In this document: positions 45,362 to 53,631 of the stretch, piece by piece
Numbering within the stretch: position 1 is the stretch's first letter
How the letters are laid out: each line of letters begins with the position of its first letter
Assembly (NCBI RefSeq): GCF_000367945.1
Contig: NZ_KB849179.1
Location: forward strand, 608,605-664,435
DNA length: 55,831 nucleotides
Origin: Acinetobacter proteolyticus
GTDB taxonomy: Bacteria > Pseudomonadota > Gammaproteobacteria > Pseudomonadales > Moraxellaceae
Direction: 5' to 3'
The notes under the pieces: model-generated
Seen by the model: the letters and a program-made list of their open reading frames with translations, nothing else
What the model was told of the DNA's origin: nothing
Databases searched by the model: none
Program-made: the position numbers and the translations under genes

Positions 45362-45616
45362 ATGAAAAATCTATTGGTGAAAAGTCTAGCATTGAGTTTT
45401 GTTTTCACACTTGTAGCATGTGAAAAGAACAAAACGACAGATAATTCAGCCCTTCGGCAGGAAACAACCACACCTCATTCAATGGAAACAGAACCAGCAA
45501 CGAATAGCAATCAGTTGCATGATGATATGCAGCATGATGCCTCTGTGCCTGTAACAAATGAAGATGGTACATCTGAAGCACATACTGGTAGCGCCACCAC
45601 GCAGCAGACACCTTAG
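45362..45616 (+). CDS. Small lipoprotein
   Basis: 84 residues from ATG 45362 (an adjacent ATG at 45359 is equivalent); GAGAGG lies upstream. A signal peptide with lipobox LVAC (SFVFTLVACEKNK) predicts lipidation at Cys21 or so. The mature part is Thr/Glu/His-rich and hydrophilic, with no folded-domain pattern (NQLHDDMQHDASVPVTNEDG). Probably a disordered outer- or inner-membrane lipoprotein. Unknown role. Confidence 0.75.
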   Translation: MKNLLVKSLALSFVFTLVACEKNKTTDNSALRQETTTPHSMETEPATNSNQLHDDMQHDASVPVTNEDGTSEAHTGSATTQQTP

Positions 45617-45647
45617 CTGTAAATACTAAATATAATACACCTATAAG

Positions 45648-45685
45648 AAAAGGCTGAAGTTTGAGCAATAACTTCAGCCTTTTTA
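45648..45685 (+). terminator. Rho-independent terminator of the lipoprotein gene
   Basis: Stem AAAAGGCTGAAGTT/AACTTCAGCCTTTT with loop TGAGCAAT, T-tract after it. Confidence 0.88.
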
Positions 45686-45884
45686 GAAGGAGATATAAGG
45701 CTAGATTTTGATTTTTATGTGATGCTATCTACGTTATTTTTTATTAATGATGTTTTTGGCACTTATTGTGTAATTCTTATGTATACAATTTTTTATTTTA
45801 GTAGCATAAGTCTAAACAATATTAACAATTGATTACTTTAAATAGAGCAGAATCGCATAATAGAAAAATTAAAGGAATAATCTC

Positions 45885-46313
45885 ATGCCTCAATATTTAA
45901 AATTAGCTGAAAAAATATATGTAAATGTTAAAGAGTCAAAGGGGTTTATAGATGAGCCTTTGGAAGATTTAAATAATTTGATGTGTGAGCTTAGAAGTGA
46001 AATTAAAAATACAGATTTTAAGATGCGTTATAACTATATAAATTTCGAAGATTTGTTGATGAATTCTAAAGATTTACCTTTTATTTTAGACATAAGTATT
46101 TTACCTAAAAGTAAAAATAAAACTGAATATATTTTATGGCTTGCTAGTTTTATAGAGAAAGTTACAATATCTTCTCATAAAAAATCTATCACTATGAAAA
46201 GTAAAGTCGTAATGCCGAGTTACTATTATGATGAAGTGGGAAATATAGTAAATAGTTCTAATAATAATGGGGATGACATTGTTTCGTATTTCAAACACAA
46301 AGAGTCAATATAA
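45885..46313 (+). CDS. Uncharacterised paralog family protein A3
   Basis: 142 residues (MPQYLKLAEKIYVNVKES); AAGGAAT precedes the ATG. It shares the opening, KNTDFKMRYNYINFEDLL, and the core LDISILPKSKNKTEYILWL then SFIEKVT with A1 and A2, and a final SYFKHKES tail. It lacks the LPP-KDIPPEF element, replaced by a Lys/Ser/Asn stretch, so it is the most diverged copy. Function unknown. Confidence 0.75.
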   Translation: MPQYLKLAEKIYVNVKESKGFIDEPLEDLNNLMCELRSEIKNTDFKMRYNYINFEDLLMNSKDLPFILDISILPKSKNKTEYILWLASFIEKVTISSHKKSITMKSKVVMPSYYYDEVGNIVNSSNNNGDDIVSYFKHKESI

Positions 46314-46367
46314 AGCTAACCAATTTAACAAAAATTCTGCGAATTTTTCTCTAAAGGAGTTTCTGAG

Positions 46368-46601
46368 ATGGCAAAGCATTATATGTTAAAGGAGGTCAAT
46401 GCAAGTAGCGAAAGGGGAGATCAAATTATCGTTGAGCAAATTTATGAGAAGGGATTGGCACCTGAGTCCGATAACAATAAGGTGTCTTTATGGTCACCAA
46501 TATTTAAAGTTGTGATTAGAGATATGGTCATTCAACTGAATGACGATTTGACATTTACACATCCACGGAGTGGCAAGGTTTTTAGAATCCATGATTTTTA
46601 A
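46368..46601 (+). CDS. Small hypothetical protein
   Basis: 77 residues (MAKHYMLKEVNASSERGDQI); AAAGGAG is well placed upstream. Predicted mixed alpha/beta, ending VIQLNDDLTFTHPRSGKVFR. No signal peptide or membrane span. I do not recognise it. It follows paralog A3 by 54 bases and may share its transcript. Confidence 0.65.
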   Translation: MAKHYMLKEVNASSERGDQIIVEQIYEKGLAPESDNNKVSLWSPIFKVVIRDMVIQLNDDLTFTHPRSGKVFRIHDF

Positions 46602-46631
46602 GCTTGGAATGTAAATTTCTTTTAAATGAGC

Positions 46632-47309
46632 TCAATTGATATGAGGTGTTTGTAAGGATTTGGTCCAATCTTTACCTTTGCAGCGAACACATTCATGGTC
46701 TAGGTTTAATAAACGTTGCGTCATTCCACAATACATACAAGAATAAAAAAGTTCAGTATCCAGGTAATCAGTCTTTTTATAATCATGTGGAAATAACGGG
46801 AGTCCCCATTTTGTTTCATCTTTTGTAAAAAATAACAGGCTTAAACAACCATCTGTTTCCAGTAAAGCAACTTTGACTTGACCTAAGTGTTCTACGCTTT
46901 GCTGACGCATTTCAGCAAAAAATTCATCATGTGAATATTTCTCTTTCTGCATATCTTGAATCACCATTAAGCCATTTTCCACAATACATAAAGGTTTTCC
47001 TTCTAAAAGTATTTCAAACTTTTTACTTTTCATCATGGCCCAAGTGATCAGACGATATAAGACAATAATGGTACACATCACCACAAACGCTTGAGCGATG
47101 GGGGCTTCATCTATAAACATCGGATCTCCTGCTGCGCTCCCTAGACTTAGAATGATAGCCACTTCAAAGATAGACAATTGTCGAATACCACGTTTACCTG
47201 AGAGCTTTAAGAAAATCAGAATCAGAAAAAACATGACAAAACACCGAACAATGATCTCTAGTACAAGATCCCAGCTGGTGTCATAAATAAAAATGTCGAT
47301 GATATTCAT
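46632..47309 (-). CDS. YetF/DUF421-type membrane protein with C-terminal zinc ribbon
   Basis: 225 residues. Three membrane helices (residues ~18-100; LKLSGKRGIRQLSIFEVAII is the family hallmark) precede the cytoplasmic YetF domain (GKPLCIVENGLMVIQDM, FFAEMRQQSVEHLGQVKVAL). The last 40 residues carry CMYCG ... CVRCKG, two Cys pairs able to bind zinc, an extension not found in the Bacillus spore paralogs I recall. Role unknown; found in stress-related contexts. Confidence 0.85.
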   Translation of the reverse strand: MNIIDIFIYDTSWDLVLEIIVRCFVMFFLILIFLKLSGKRGIRQLSIFEVAIILSLGSAAGDPMFIDEAPIAQAFVVMCTIIVLYRLITWAMMKSKKFEILLEGKPLCIVENGLMVIQDMQKEKYSHDEFFAEMRQQSVEHLGQVKVALLETDGCLSLLFFTKDETKWGLPLFPHDYKKTDYLDTELFYSCMYCGMTQRLLNLDHECVRCKGKDWTKSLQTPHIN

Positions 47310-47355
47310 GAAATTTTCTCTTTTTATAATGAATAATTAAATTCTGAAAACAAAA

Positions 47356-47384
47356 AATGAGCTTATGTTTTAAATAAGCTCATT
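47356..47384 (-). terminator. Rho-independent terminator of the zipper-less paralog
   Basis: Stem AATGAGCTTAT/ATAAGCTCATT; on the minus strand it is followed by a T-rich tract. Confidence 0.8.
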
Positions 47385-47405
47385 ATTTTTATCGAGTGAT
47401 CAATA

Positions 47406-47726
47406 CTATATTCGATCCCAAGCATCTTTGATGGCTTGCTTGGCATGTTCCCATTTTAATCTGGATTCAGCTTTTAACTCTTCCCAAGATTCTTTGAGAC
47501 TACCTTCAACATCTTCAAATTGCGTACTACGATCATGCTCAGAACGTGCACGGCTACCTAATTCATAGGCTTTTGAAAAATCTCGATCATAATCTAAGTC
47601 GGGTGTGTCGAGTTGAGCTTCTTGATAATAAGGACGAGTCAAATAACTAGAACGCCAATGATCATTTGGATCGATATTGACACGCGAACCTTGATTCTGT
47701 TGATTAGATAAATTTTGATTTGTCAT
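47406..47726 (-). CDS. YWR/DYDRD/KAESRL-domain protein without glycine zipper
   Basis: 106 residues. After a short Gln/Asn-rich start the protein matches the C-terminal half of the protein at 43177-43719: HWRSSYLTRPYYQEA, DLDYDRDFSKAYELG, FEDVEGSLKESWEELKAESRL then DAWDR. The spacing of conserved Trp, Tyr and Asp residues is the same, so both share an unnamed domain of about 85 residues. Soluble, acidic and likely helical at the end. Function unknown. Confidence 0.78.
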   Translation of the reverse strand: MTNQNLSNQQNQGSRVNIDPNDHWRSSYLTRPYYQEAQLDTPDLDYDRDFSKAYELGSRARSEHDRSTQFEDVEGSLKESWEELKAESRLKWEHAKQAIKDAWDRI

Positions 47727-47761
47727 GAAAATTCTCCAGCAAACTTTTCAGCTTAAATAAA

Positions 47762-47796
47762 ATTTAGGAGAATATTTATTTTATTCTCCTAAATTG
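47762..47796 (-). terminator. Rho-independent terminator of the Q/N-rich gene
   Basis: A perfect 14-bp stem AATTTAGGAGAATA/TATTCTCCTAAATT with a 7-base loop; TTTTATTT follows on the minus strand. Confidence 0.75.
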
Positions 47797-47820
47797 CTAT
47801 AGATCGGAAACAATCAAGAA

Positions 47821-48003
47821 TTACTTCTGTTGATTATTTTGGTTTGATCCTTGACGGTTAGAATCTTTTTGATGAGATCCTTGTTGTTGACGATTGTCAT
47901 TTTGCTGTTGTTGCTGCTGTTGACGATTGTCATTGTTTTGATTTTTCTGTTGTTGCTGTGGATTATTACGCTCTTCATTGCGTTGATTATTTGTATTACT
48001 CAT
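47821..48003 (-). CDS. Q/N/R-rich disordered small protein
   Basis: 60 residues from ATG 48003 (MSNTNNQRNEERNNPQ) with AGGTG upstream. Nearly the whole protein is Gln, Asn, Arg, Asp and Ser with runs such as QQQQQQQ and no hydrophobic core, so it is intrinsically disordered. The composition is hydrophilin-like, comparable with small desiccation-protective proteins. A clean start, a terminator and neighbouring stress genes argue for a real gene rather than a low-complexity artefact. Confidence 0.65.
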   Translation of the reverse strand: MSNTNNQRNEERNNPQQQQKNQNNDNRQQQQQQQNDNRQQQGSHQKDSNRQGSNQNNQQK

Positions 48004-48251
48004 GATCGTACACCTCATTTGGTTTTAGATATTATCTGAGCAAATCAGATGATTTAATTAAAACATAAAAATTTATTTAAAATAGTGAGAGGCTGTTTCA
48101 CTATATTTAAATGTAATATTCTAAGGTTAAGTATTTGTAGGTTTTCTAAGGGGTTATCCTATTTGTTGGGAGTTGAATTAAAACAGTATTAATATAACCT
48201 TATATTTTGTTTACATAAAAAAACAGAAGAGCACGTGAAAATTATCTTTCC

Positions 48252-48719
48252 TTATTTTTTAATAATTATAATGAGATTCTTGCAGATATCGTTGAGCAGT
48301 CTTTTTAGTTTTAATTCAGGCTTTCCATGATAAATGGACTTGAAGTGATGAATCTTATCTTTAAAATATATACAGTAAAAAAAAGTACCTACTGGTTTTT
48401 CTTTGGTTTCTGACCCGCCTTTCTTGAGCAATCCTGTGCAAGATATACAAATATCTGATTTAAATATTTTCTTTCCATTTTTGATTAACTCTTCAGTGAC
48501 TTGTAATGATTCTGCAGTGTATTCTTCTATCAGTTTTGGAGAAATTTTTAATATTTTCTCTTTAACTTTTAAGTCATAACAAACCAAACCACCAATTAAG
48601 ATATCTCCAGAAAAAGGACTCAAAGAGAAATGATAGGATAAGTAACCCGCTGATGCACTTTCGATAAAAAATATAGTTAACTTTTCTTGAGCTAAAAGCT
48701 GACAGGATTTATTCAACAT
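48252..48719 (-). CDS. Stand-alone CinA C-terminal domain protein (PncC-like)
   Basis: 155 residues covering only the CinA C-terminal domain: FFIESASAGYLSYHFSL corresponds to the family ESCTGG loop, LIGGLVCYDLKVKEKIL to the SNEAK region, and SDICISCTGL plus KPVGTFFYCIYF to the later strands. In PncC the domain deamidates nicotinamide mononucleotide. Here the ESxTGG loop is altered (ESASAG) and the sequence is AT-rich and diverged, so activity is uncertain. Monocistronic. Confidence 0.8.
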   Translation of the reverse strand: MLNKSCQLLAQEKLTIFFIESASAGYLSYHFSLSPFSGDILIGGLVCYDLKVKEKILKISPKLIEEYTAESLQVTEELIKNGKKIFKSDICISCTGLLKKGGSETKEKPVGTFFYCIYFKDKIHHFKSIYHGKPELKLKRLLNDICKNLIIIIKK

Positions 48720-48950
48720 AGTGGCCTCATATCAATGATATTTTCTTAAATTATTGCCTTTTTTTTAACTTATTTTATAAATAAATAATTCAAAATATTA
48801 AAATGTAAATAGAAATAAATTATAGTCTATTGATATGGAATGATTTTTAATATTTTTTGTTGCAATGTTAACTAGATTTAACAAAATGTAAATGGGAATA
48901 AAGGATGAGCAAAGTAAGGTGATTTTATATTTTCAATTCGGAGAATGGAA

Positions 48951-50360
48951 ATGTCTGTTGTCGTAAAAAAACGATTAATTGATTTATTGCAGGATGATCA
49001 TAAAAATTATTACGAGTTAGTTTCTTTCTTCCTTGATGGAGATATTTCTAACTTTGAAAAAGAAAAGAAGTCAGTTCATTTATTAAGACATGAATTAGAT
49101 ACGGTTAACTTAAATAAAATATCTGTACCTGAAAATATAGAGGAAATAAAAGAATGGTACCAAAGTGAAAATCGTAAAGCATGTCAACTTTATCAGACAT
49201 ATTTAACTCAACGTAAGTCTGGATGTGAGCGGACATACTTTAAGAACATAGGTCAGGCCTTTGAATTCTTGGTGAAAGTGGCGCCTACAAAAAAAGTAGA
49301 TGGTTCTTGGCTTTATAGTATTGTGAATTATTGGAATGATCCTATTTTTCATGATCTTATTTTGATTTATTTGGAAGAGTTGGGGTTAGGACAAGCAAAA
49401 TCTAATCATGTGTGTATGTATGATGATTTGCTCCGTTGCCTAGGATTGGATGATTTTGAATTTCTTTTAGAGGATGAATATTATCATCATGCCGCTGTTC
49501 AACTTGCTCTAGGTTATGCACCCCCTGAATTTATTCCAGAAATTATTGGTTATAATTTAGGCTACGAACAACTTCCGTTACATCTTTTAATTACCAACTA
49601 TGAGCTTAAAGAATTAGGGATTGATGCAAAATATTTCAATTTACACATTACCATTGATAATCTTGCCAATGGTCATGCGCACAAATCTTTAAAAGTGCTC
49701 GAAAATGTTTATAAAAAATATAAAGATAAAAAATTGTTTATGCAAAAGGTTAAACAAGGCTATGCCTTAAATCAGCATGGCATATCATCTACACAGATCA
49801 TAAAAAGTTTAGATCTAGAAAAATTTGTTCATAAAATCTTAAAGCGCAAGGCAATGATCGGCCAATTAGTGCACAACGAAAAGCAATTGATTGGCTGTAA
49901 ATCAATCAATCAATGGTTAGCAAATCCGCATGAAATTGGCAGTTTTATTCAGCAATTGGTCGAGAAAAAATGGATTAGGTTCAATCTTGATCCTGAACAA
50001 AGTATGTTTTGGAGGATGATCGGGCATGAAGATGGAAAAATGTATGGTGTATTCACCCCAGCAGAAAGACAGATTATCTATGATTGGATTGCTGGAGAAC
50101 AATACGCAACCCATTTCTTACCCTACCATCAGGGTTTGAATACTGAGCAACCTTTGCATGACTTTCTGTTTAGCTATATTTCTGATGGTGAATTGGAGAG
50201 CTTACAAAAACGAGTCAGTCAAACTGATAATTTTGCATTGAAGCTTTGTAAATTAACACCTTTTTTAGCGCCCGAATCTCACCATAAAAGCATAGGTCTG
50301 TGGAGTACCCAGAAATATGTTGAATTATTATTCCCATATTTATCGGTTTCTGCCCGTTAA
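48951..50360 (+). CDS. Heme-oxygenase-like diiron (HDO-type) iron-containing redox protein
   Basis: 469 residues from ATG 48951 (GGAG 7 bases upstream; ATG 48945 abuts it). Helical throughout. Central motifs IYLEELGLGQAKSNHVCMYD, YYHHAAVQLALGYAPPEF, GYNLGYEQLPLH and HITIDNLANGHAHK place Glu and His residues as in TenA-like/HDO proteins (family labelled iron-containing redox enzyme). Relatives include UndA, SznF and BesC, which use O2 on varied substrates. The roughly 190-residue C-terminal extension is of unknown role. It precedes katE by 58 bases and may be co-transcribed. Product unknown. Confidence 0.75.
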   Translation: MSVVVKKRLIDLLQDDHKNYYELVSFFLDGDISNFEKEKKSVHLLRHELDTVNLNKISVPENIEEIKEWYQSENRKACQLYQTYLTQRKSGCERTYFKNIGQAFEFLVKVAPTKKVDGSWLYSIVNYWNDPIFHDLILIYLEELGLGQAKSNHVCMYDDLLRCLGLDDFEFLLEDEYYHHAAVQLALGYAPPEFIPEIIGYNLGYEQLPLHLLITNYELKELGIDAKYFNLHITIDNLANGHAHKSLKVLENVYKKYKDKKLFMQKVKQGYALNQHGISSTQIIKSLDLEKFVHKILKRKAMIGQLVHNEKQLIGCKSINQWLANPHEIGSFIQQLVEKKWIRFNLDPEQSMFWRMIGHEDGKMYGVFTPAERQIIYDWIAGEQYATHFLPYHQGLNTEQPLHDFLFSYISDGELESLQKRVSQTDNFALKLCKLTPFLAPESHHKSIGLWSTQKYVELLFPYLSVSAR

Positions 50361-50418
50361 TTAGAGGAATTTTACGATTTATCCACTCATTTTAGCCAAC
50401 AATAAATAGGGTAGCCCA

Positions 50419-52554
50419 ATGAATGACAATATTACAGATAGCAAAATAAAAAGTGCTTTAGCTGGAAATACACCAGACAAAAGTAATGAGACGGAAAAAA
50501 CTAAACAGCTTGATCTTGTCAGAAATGATGCGACCAACGAAGCGTTAACCACCAATCAAGGCGTTAAAATTTCTGATAATCAGAACAGTTTAAGGGCTGG
50601 TGTTCGTGGATCAACCTTGATTGAAGATTTTATTTTACGTGAAAAGATCACGCATTTTGACCATGAGCGTATCCCTGAACGCATCGTACATGCACGTGGT
50701 GTAGGTGCCCATGGTTATTTTCAAGCTTATGAAGGTAATGAGCGTTTTACCAAAGCAGGCTTTTTGACTGACCCAAATATTCAAACACCGATATTCGTTC
50801 GTTTCTCTACCGTGCAAGGCCCGCGCGGCTCGGCGGATACAGTAAGGGATATTCGTGGATTTGCGATAAAATTTTATACCCAAGAGGGGAATTTTGATTT
50901 AGTCGGAAATAATGTACCTGTATTTTTTGTACAGGATGGAATCAAATTTCCTGATTTTGTACATGCAGTTAAACCAGAACCTCATACCGAAATGCCTACA
51001 GGGGGGTCTGCACATGACACGTTTTGGGATTTTGTCTCATTGGTGCCTGAGTCAGCACATACAGTGATGTGGGCAATGTCAGACCGTGCCATTCCTCGTA
51101 ATTTGCGTTCGATACAAGGATTTGGTGTTCATACTTTCCGTTTTATAGATGAACATGAGAAAGCATGCTTTATTAAATTTCATTGGACACCTAAACAAGG
51201 ACTCAGCGCTTTGGTATGGGATGAAGCTCAGAAATTAGCAGGTAAAGATCCAGATTTTCATCGTAGGGATTTATATGAAGCCATTGAACAGGGGCTTTAT
51301 CCAGAATGGGAGCTAGGCGTTCAGATTGTCGCAGAAGAAGATGAAATGAGCTTTGATTTTGATTTGCTTGACCCCACTAAAATTATTCCTGAAGAATTAG
51401 TGCCGATAACCCCAATTGGCAAATTCATACTGAATCGTAATGTTGATAATTTTTTTGCAGAAACCGAGCAAATTGCATTTTGTCCAGGACATATCGTACC
51501 AGGGATTGATTTTAGCAATGACCCATTATTGCAGGCCCGATTATTCTCATATACAGATACACAATTAAGCCGTTTAGGTGGACCCAATTTTCATCAGATT
51601 CCGATTAATAGACCTGTCTGTCCATTTCACAACCACCAACGTGATGCAATGCATCAGCACGAGATTCATAAAGGTCAAGCCTCGTATCAACCAAACTCAA
51701 TTGATAATAACTGGCCGATTGAAGTCCCTTCAGCAGCACAAAATGGTGGCTTTGAAAGCTACCAAGAAAGAATTGATGGGCACAAAATCCGTCAGCGCAG
51801 CGAGTCATTTTCAGACCATTTCTCTCAAGCCCGCTTGTATTATCAAAGTCTTGCACCTCATGAACAGAAGCATGTGGTGGATGCCTATACCTTTGAATTA
51901 AGTAAAGTACAGAGAGCACATATTCGGGCACGAGAGGTTCAAGAGATTTTGGCCAATATTGATCTTGATCTGGCGCAGCAAGTCGGACAAAATTTGGGAA
52001 TAGACGTTGTACCGCCTCAAGAAAATTATAAACAGGCCAGTATTGAAAAATCTGAACGCCTATCTATGCAGGCTTTTATTCCAGATGATATTCAAGGACG
52101 TAAAGTTGCAGTACTGATTCACGATCAGGTGAATGCCGAAACGTTAAGAGTCATTATTAACTGGTCATTGCAAGAAAATGTAATTGCGCATTTGCTGACA
52201 CCAATGCTTGCTCCCGTAAAAGGCTCAAGAGGTGAAGTAATCACCTCTGATGGTATGCAAAAGGCTGAACCGTCTATTATTTATGATGCTGTTATCATTG
52301 CGGATGGCGATAATTTGGATACAGTTTTGGCTGATGGTGTCACCAAACATTATTTATTTGAAGCATATAAGCATCTTAAACCGGTTGTCTTTTTAGGAAA
52401 CAAAGTCGATTTATTCGATCAGTTATCGTTAACTCCTGATGAGGGAACATTGTTGCAAGAAGATTTTCGCAATGTCGCTGAGAAGTTAAAGCAGTTGTTG
52501 CGCCATCACCGCATTTGGTCTAGAGAAGCGCTGATGAATGCTATACCAGCATAA
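50419..52554 (+). CDS. katE: Large-subunit catalase HPII
   Basis: 711 residues, the size of clade 2 catalases. A disordered N-terminus (~1-50) is followed by the catalase core: distal His in IVHARGVGAHGYFQ, Asn in FDLVGNNVPVFFVQD, heme-ligand Tyr in ARLFSYTDTQLSRLG. The immune-responsive domain and the C-terminal DJ-1/PfpI-like domain (GRKVAVLIHDQVNAETL) complete the protein. Decomposes H2O2 in the cytoplasm, usually stationary-phase or stress induced. In Acinetobacter baumannii katE has been linked, as I recall, to peroxide and desiccation survival. Confidence 0.98.
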   Translation: MNDNITDSKIKSALAGNTPDKSNETEKTKQLDLVRNDATNEALTTNQGVKISDNQNSLRAGVRGSTLIEDFILREKITHFDHERIPERIVHARGVGAHGYFQAYEGNERFTKAGFLTDPNIQTPIFVRFSTVQGPRGSADTVRDIRGFAIKFYTQEGNFDLVGNNVPVFFVQDGIKFPDFVHAVKPEPHTEMPTGGSAHDTFWDFVSLVPESAHTVMWAMSDRAIPRNLRSIQGFGVHTFRFIDEHEKACFIKFHWTPKQGLSALVWDEAQKLAGKDPDFHRRDLYEAIEQGLYPEWELGVQIVAEEDEMSFDFDLLDPTKIIPEELVPITPIGKFILNRNVDNFFAETEQIAFCPGHIVPGIDFSNDPLLQARLFSYTDTQLSRLGGPNFHQIPINRPVCPFHNHQRDAMHQHEIHKGQASYQPNSIDNNWPIEVPSAAQNGGFESYQERIDGHKIRQRSESFSDHFSQARLYYQSLAPHEQKHVVDAYTFELSKVQRAHIRAREVQEILANIDLDLAQQVGQNLGIDVVPPQENYKQASIEKSERLSMQAFIPDDIQGRKVAVLIHDQVNAETLRVIINWSLQENVIAHLLTPMLAPVKGSRGEVITSDGMQKAEPSIIYDAVIIADGDNLDTVLADGVTKHYLFEAYKHLKPVVFLGNKVDLFDQLSLTPDEGTLLQEDFRNVAEKLKQLLRHHRIWSREALMNAIPA

Positions 52555-52557
52555 AAC

Positions 52558-52588
52558 TTAAAAAGCTCCTTGATGGAGCTTTTTTATT
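52558..52588 (+). terminator. Rho-independent terminator of katE
   Basis: Stem AAAAAGCTCC/GGAGCTTTTT with a TTGAT loop, then T-rich. Confidence 0.9.
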
Positions 52589-52605
52589 TGCTAGCTTAAA
52601 CGTAA

Positions 52606-53577
52606 CTATTTTATTGCTGAAATTGTAATGAGTACAACGGCAATTCTTTCAATGTGTTGATAAACACATTGATCGAGTTCTTCACCAAAAACATCGGGAT
52701 CAATTTCTTCATAACTATAGTTGAAATGAGGATAGTGTTGTATCCAGTTTTCTAATGCTTCTAAAAACTTATTACCTTGGTGGCTTATGGCAATGCCTGT
52801 ATATAAAAATAATTTACCTTGAGGTGTTAGCCTTTTGATGCCTTCCTGTAGAATTTTAAAAGATAAATCTGTCCCATCTAGGCAATTACCTCCATGTCGG
52901 TATTGCCGTTCATGACTGTCTATTAGATAAGGCGGGTTCGCAAAAATAAGATCAAAATCGCCCTGTAGATTGGAAAATAAATTGCTATGGATTGGAAAAA
53001 TATGCTTTAAGCCAATGAACTTTTTATTCACTTGGCTATAAAATAAAGCCTTAGGATTAATGTCGGCAGTAAAAATTTCATTAAGTTCGGGAAATGTTTT
53101 GGCTATTACAATCGCAACGGCTGAGGTACCACAACAGAGCTCGAGCGTGCGTCCAAAAGGCTGGCATTGATTAAGTAAATACTGTTTAAGATGATAGTAA
53201 AAACGATAGGTGTCTGGACCAAAGAAAACAGCATCCTGTTCAAGTGTTGGAAAGGCAGAATGAATAAAGAGTTCATCTTCTAATGCTGCTACTCGAATAT
53301 TACTCAGCCATTGATCACCTACGTGTCGAATCAACAGGGCTTTTTTTAAAGTGTTGAAAAGTTGTGGGTCAAGGTCTTCGGGATGAAAGGGAAGATTCCA
53401 TCCAAAAATATCTTTGAGACTTCTAGGCTCAGACGATAAGTTTATTTTACGCATGAAAATACGCTGATGAGTTTGTGGCGTAATGACAGTAAAGTGATAA
53501 TGCTGTTCTTTTAAAAAGTGTAATAAAGAAAGTAGAGATTTTTGCTGTATAAGTTCACTATTTAAAAGCTGATTCAT
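52606..53577 (-). CDS. SAM-dependent methyltransferase of the HemK/PrmC-like class
   Basis: 323 residues. An N-terminal half of about 130 residues without recognised motifs is followed by a Rossmann methyltransferase: SAM loop LELCCGTSAVAIVIA, then TADINPKAL and the NPPY motif in DLIFANPPYLIDS, which is typical of N-methyltransferases for Gln or nucleic acid bases. Substrate unknown; the N-terminal half differs from PrmC proper. It converges with katE. Confidence 0.83.
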   Translation of the reverse strand: MNQLLNSELIQQKSLLSLLHFLKEQHYHFTVITPQTHQRIFMRKINLSSEPRSLKDIFGWNLPFHPEDLDPQLFNTLKKALLIRHVGDQWLSNIRVAALEDELFIHSAFPTLEQDAVFFGPDTYRFYYHLKQYLLNQCQPFGRTLELCCGTSAVAIVIAKTFPELNEIFTADINPKALFYSQVNKKFIGLKHIFPIHSNLFSNLQGDFDLIFANPPYLIDSHERQYRHGGNCLDGTDLSFKILQEGIKRLTPQGKLFLYTGIAISHQGNKFLEALENWIQHYPHFNYSYEEIDPDVFGEELDQCVYQHIERIAVVLITISAIK

Positions 53578-53595
53578 TTTGATCTCATCCTGTTA

Positions 53596-53625
53596 TAAAA
53601 AAACCTCCTATGGGAGGTTTTTTTA
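53596..53625. terminator. Terminator between the methyltransferase and SDR genes
   Basis: Stem AAAAAAACCTCC/GGGAGGTTTTTTT with loop TAT. T-runs on both strands; in this arrangement it ends the minus-strand SDR transcript (stop 53632). Confidence 0.88.
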
Positions 53626-53631
53626 CTTATC

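Noticed and set aside
47821..48003. Repetitive CAA/TTG-rich stretch considered as a CRISPR-like or satellite repeat
   Set aside because: There is no repeat-spacer periodicity; it is codon repetition in a Gln/Asn-rich gene.
47851..48039. Leucine-rich plus-strand ORF opposite the Q/N-rich gene
   Set aside because: It is the complement of CAA/CAG-type codons; the minus strand has the ribosome site and terminator.
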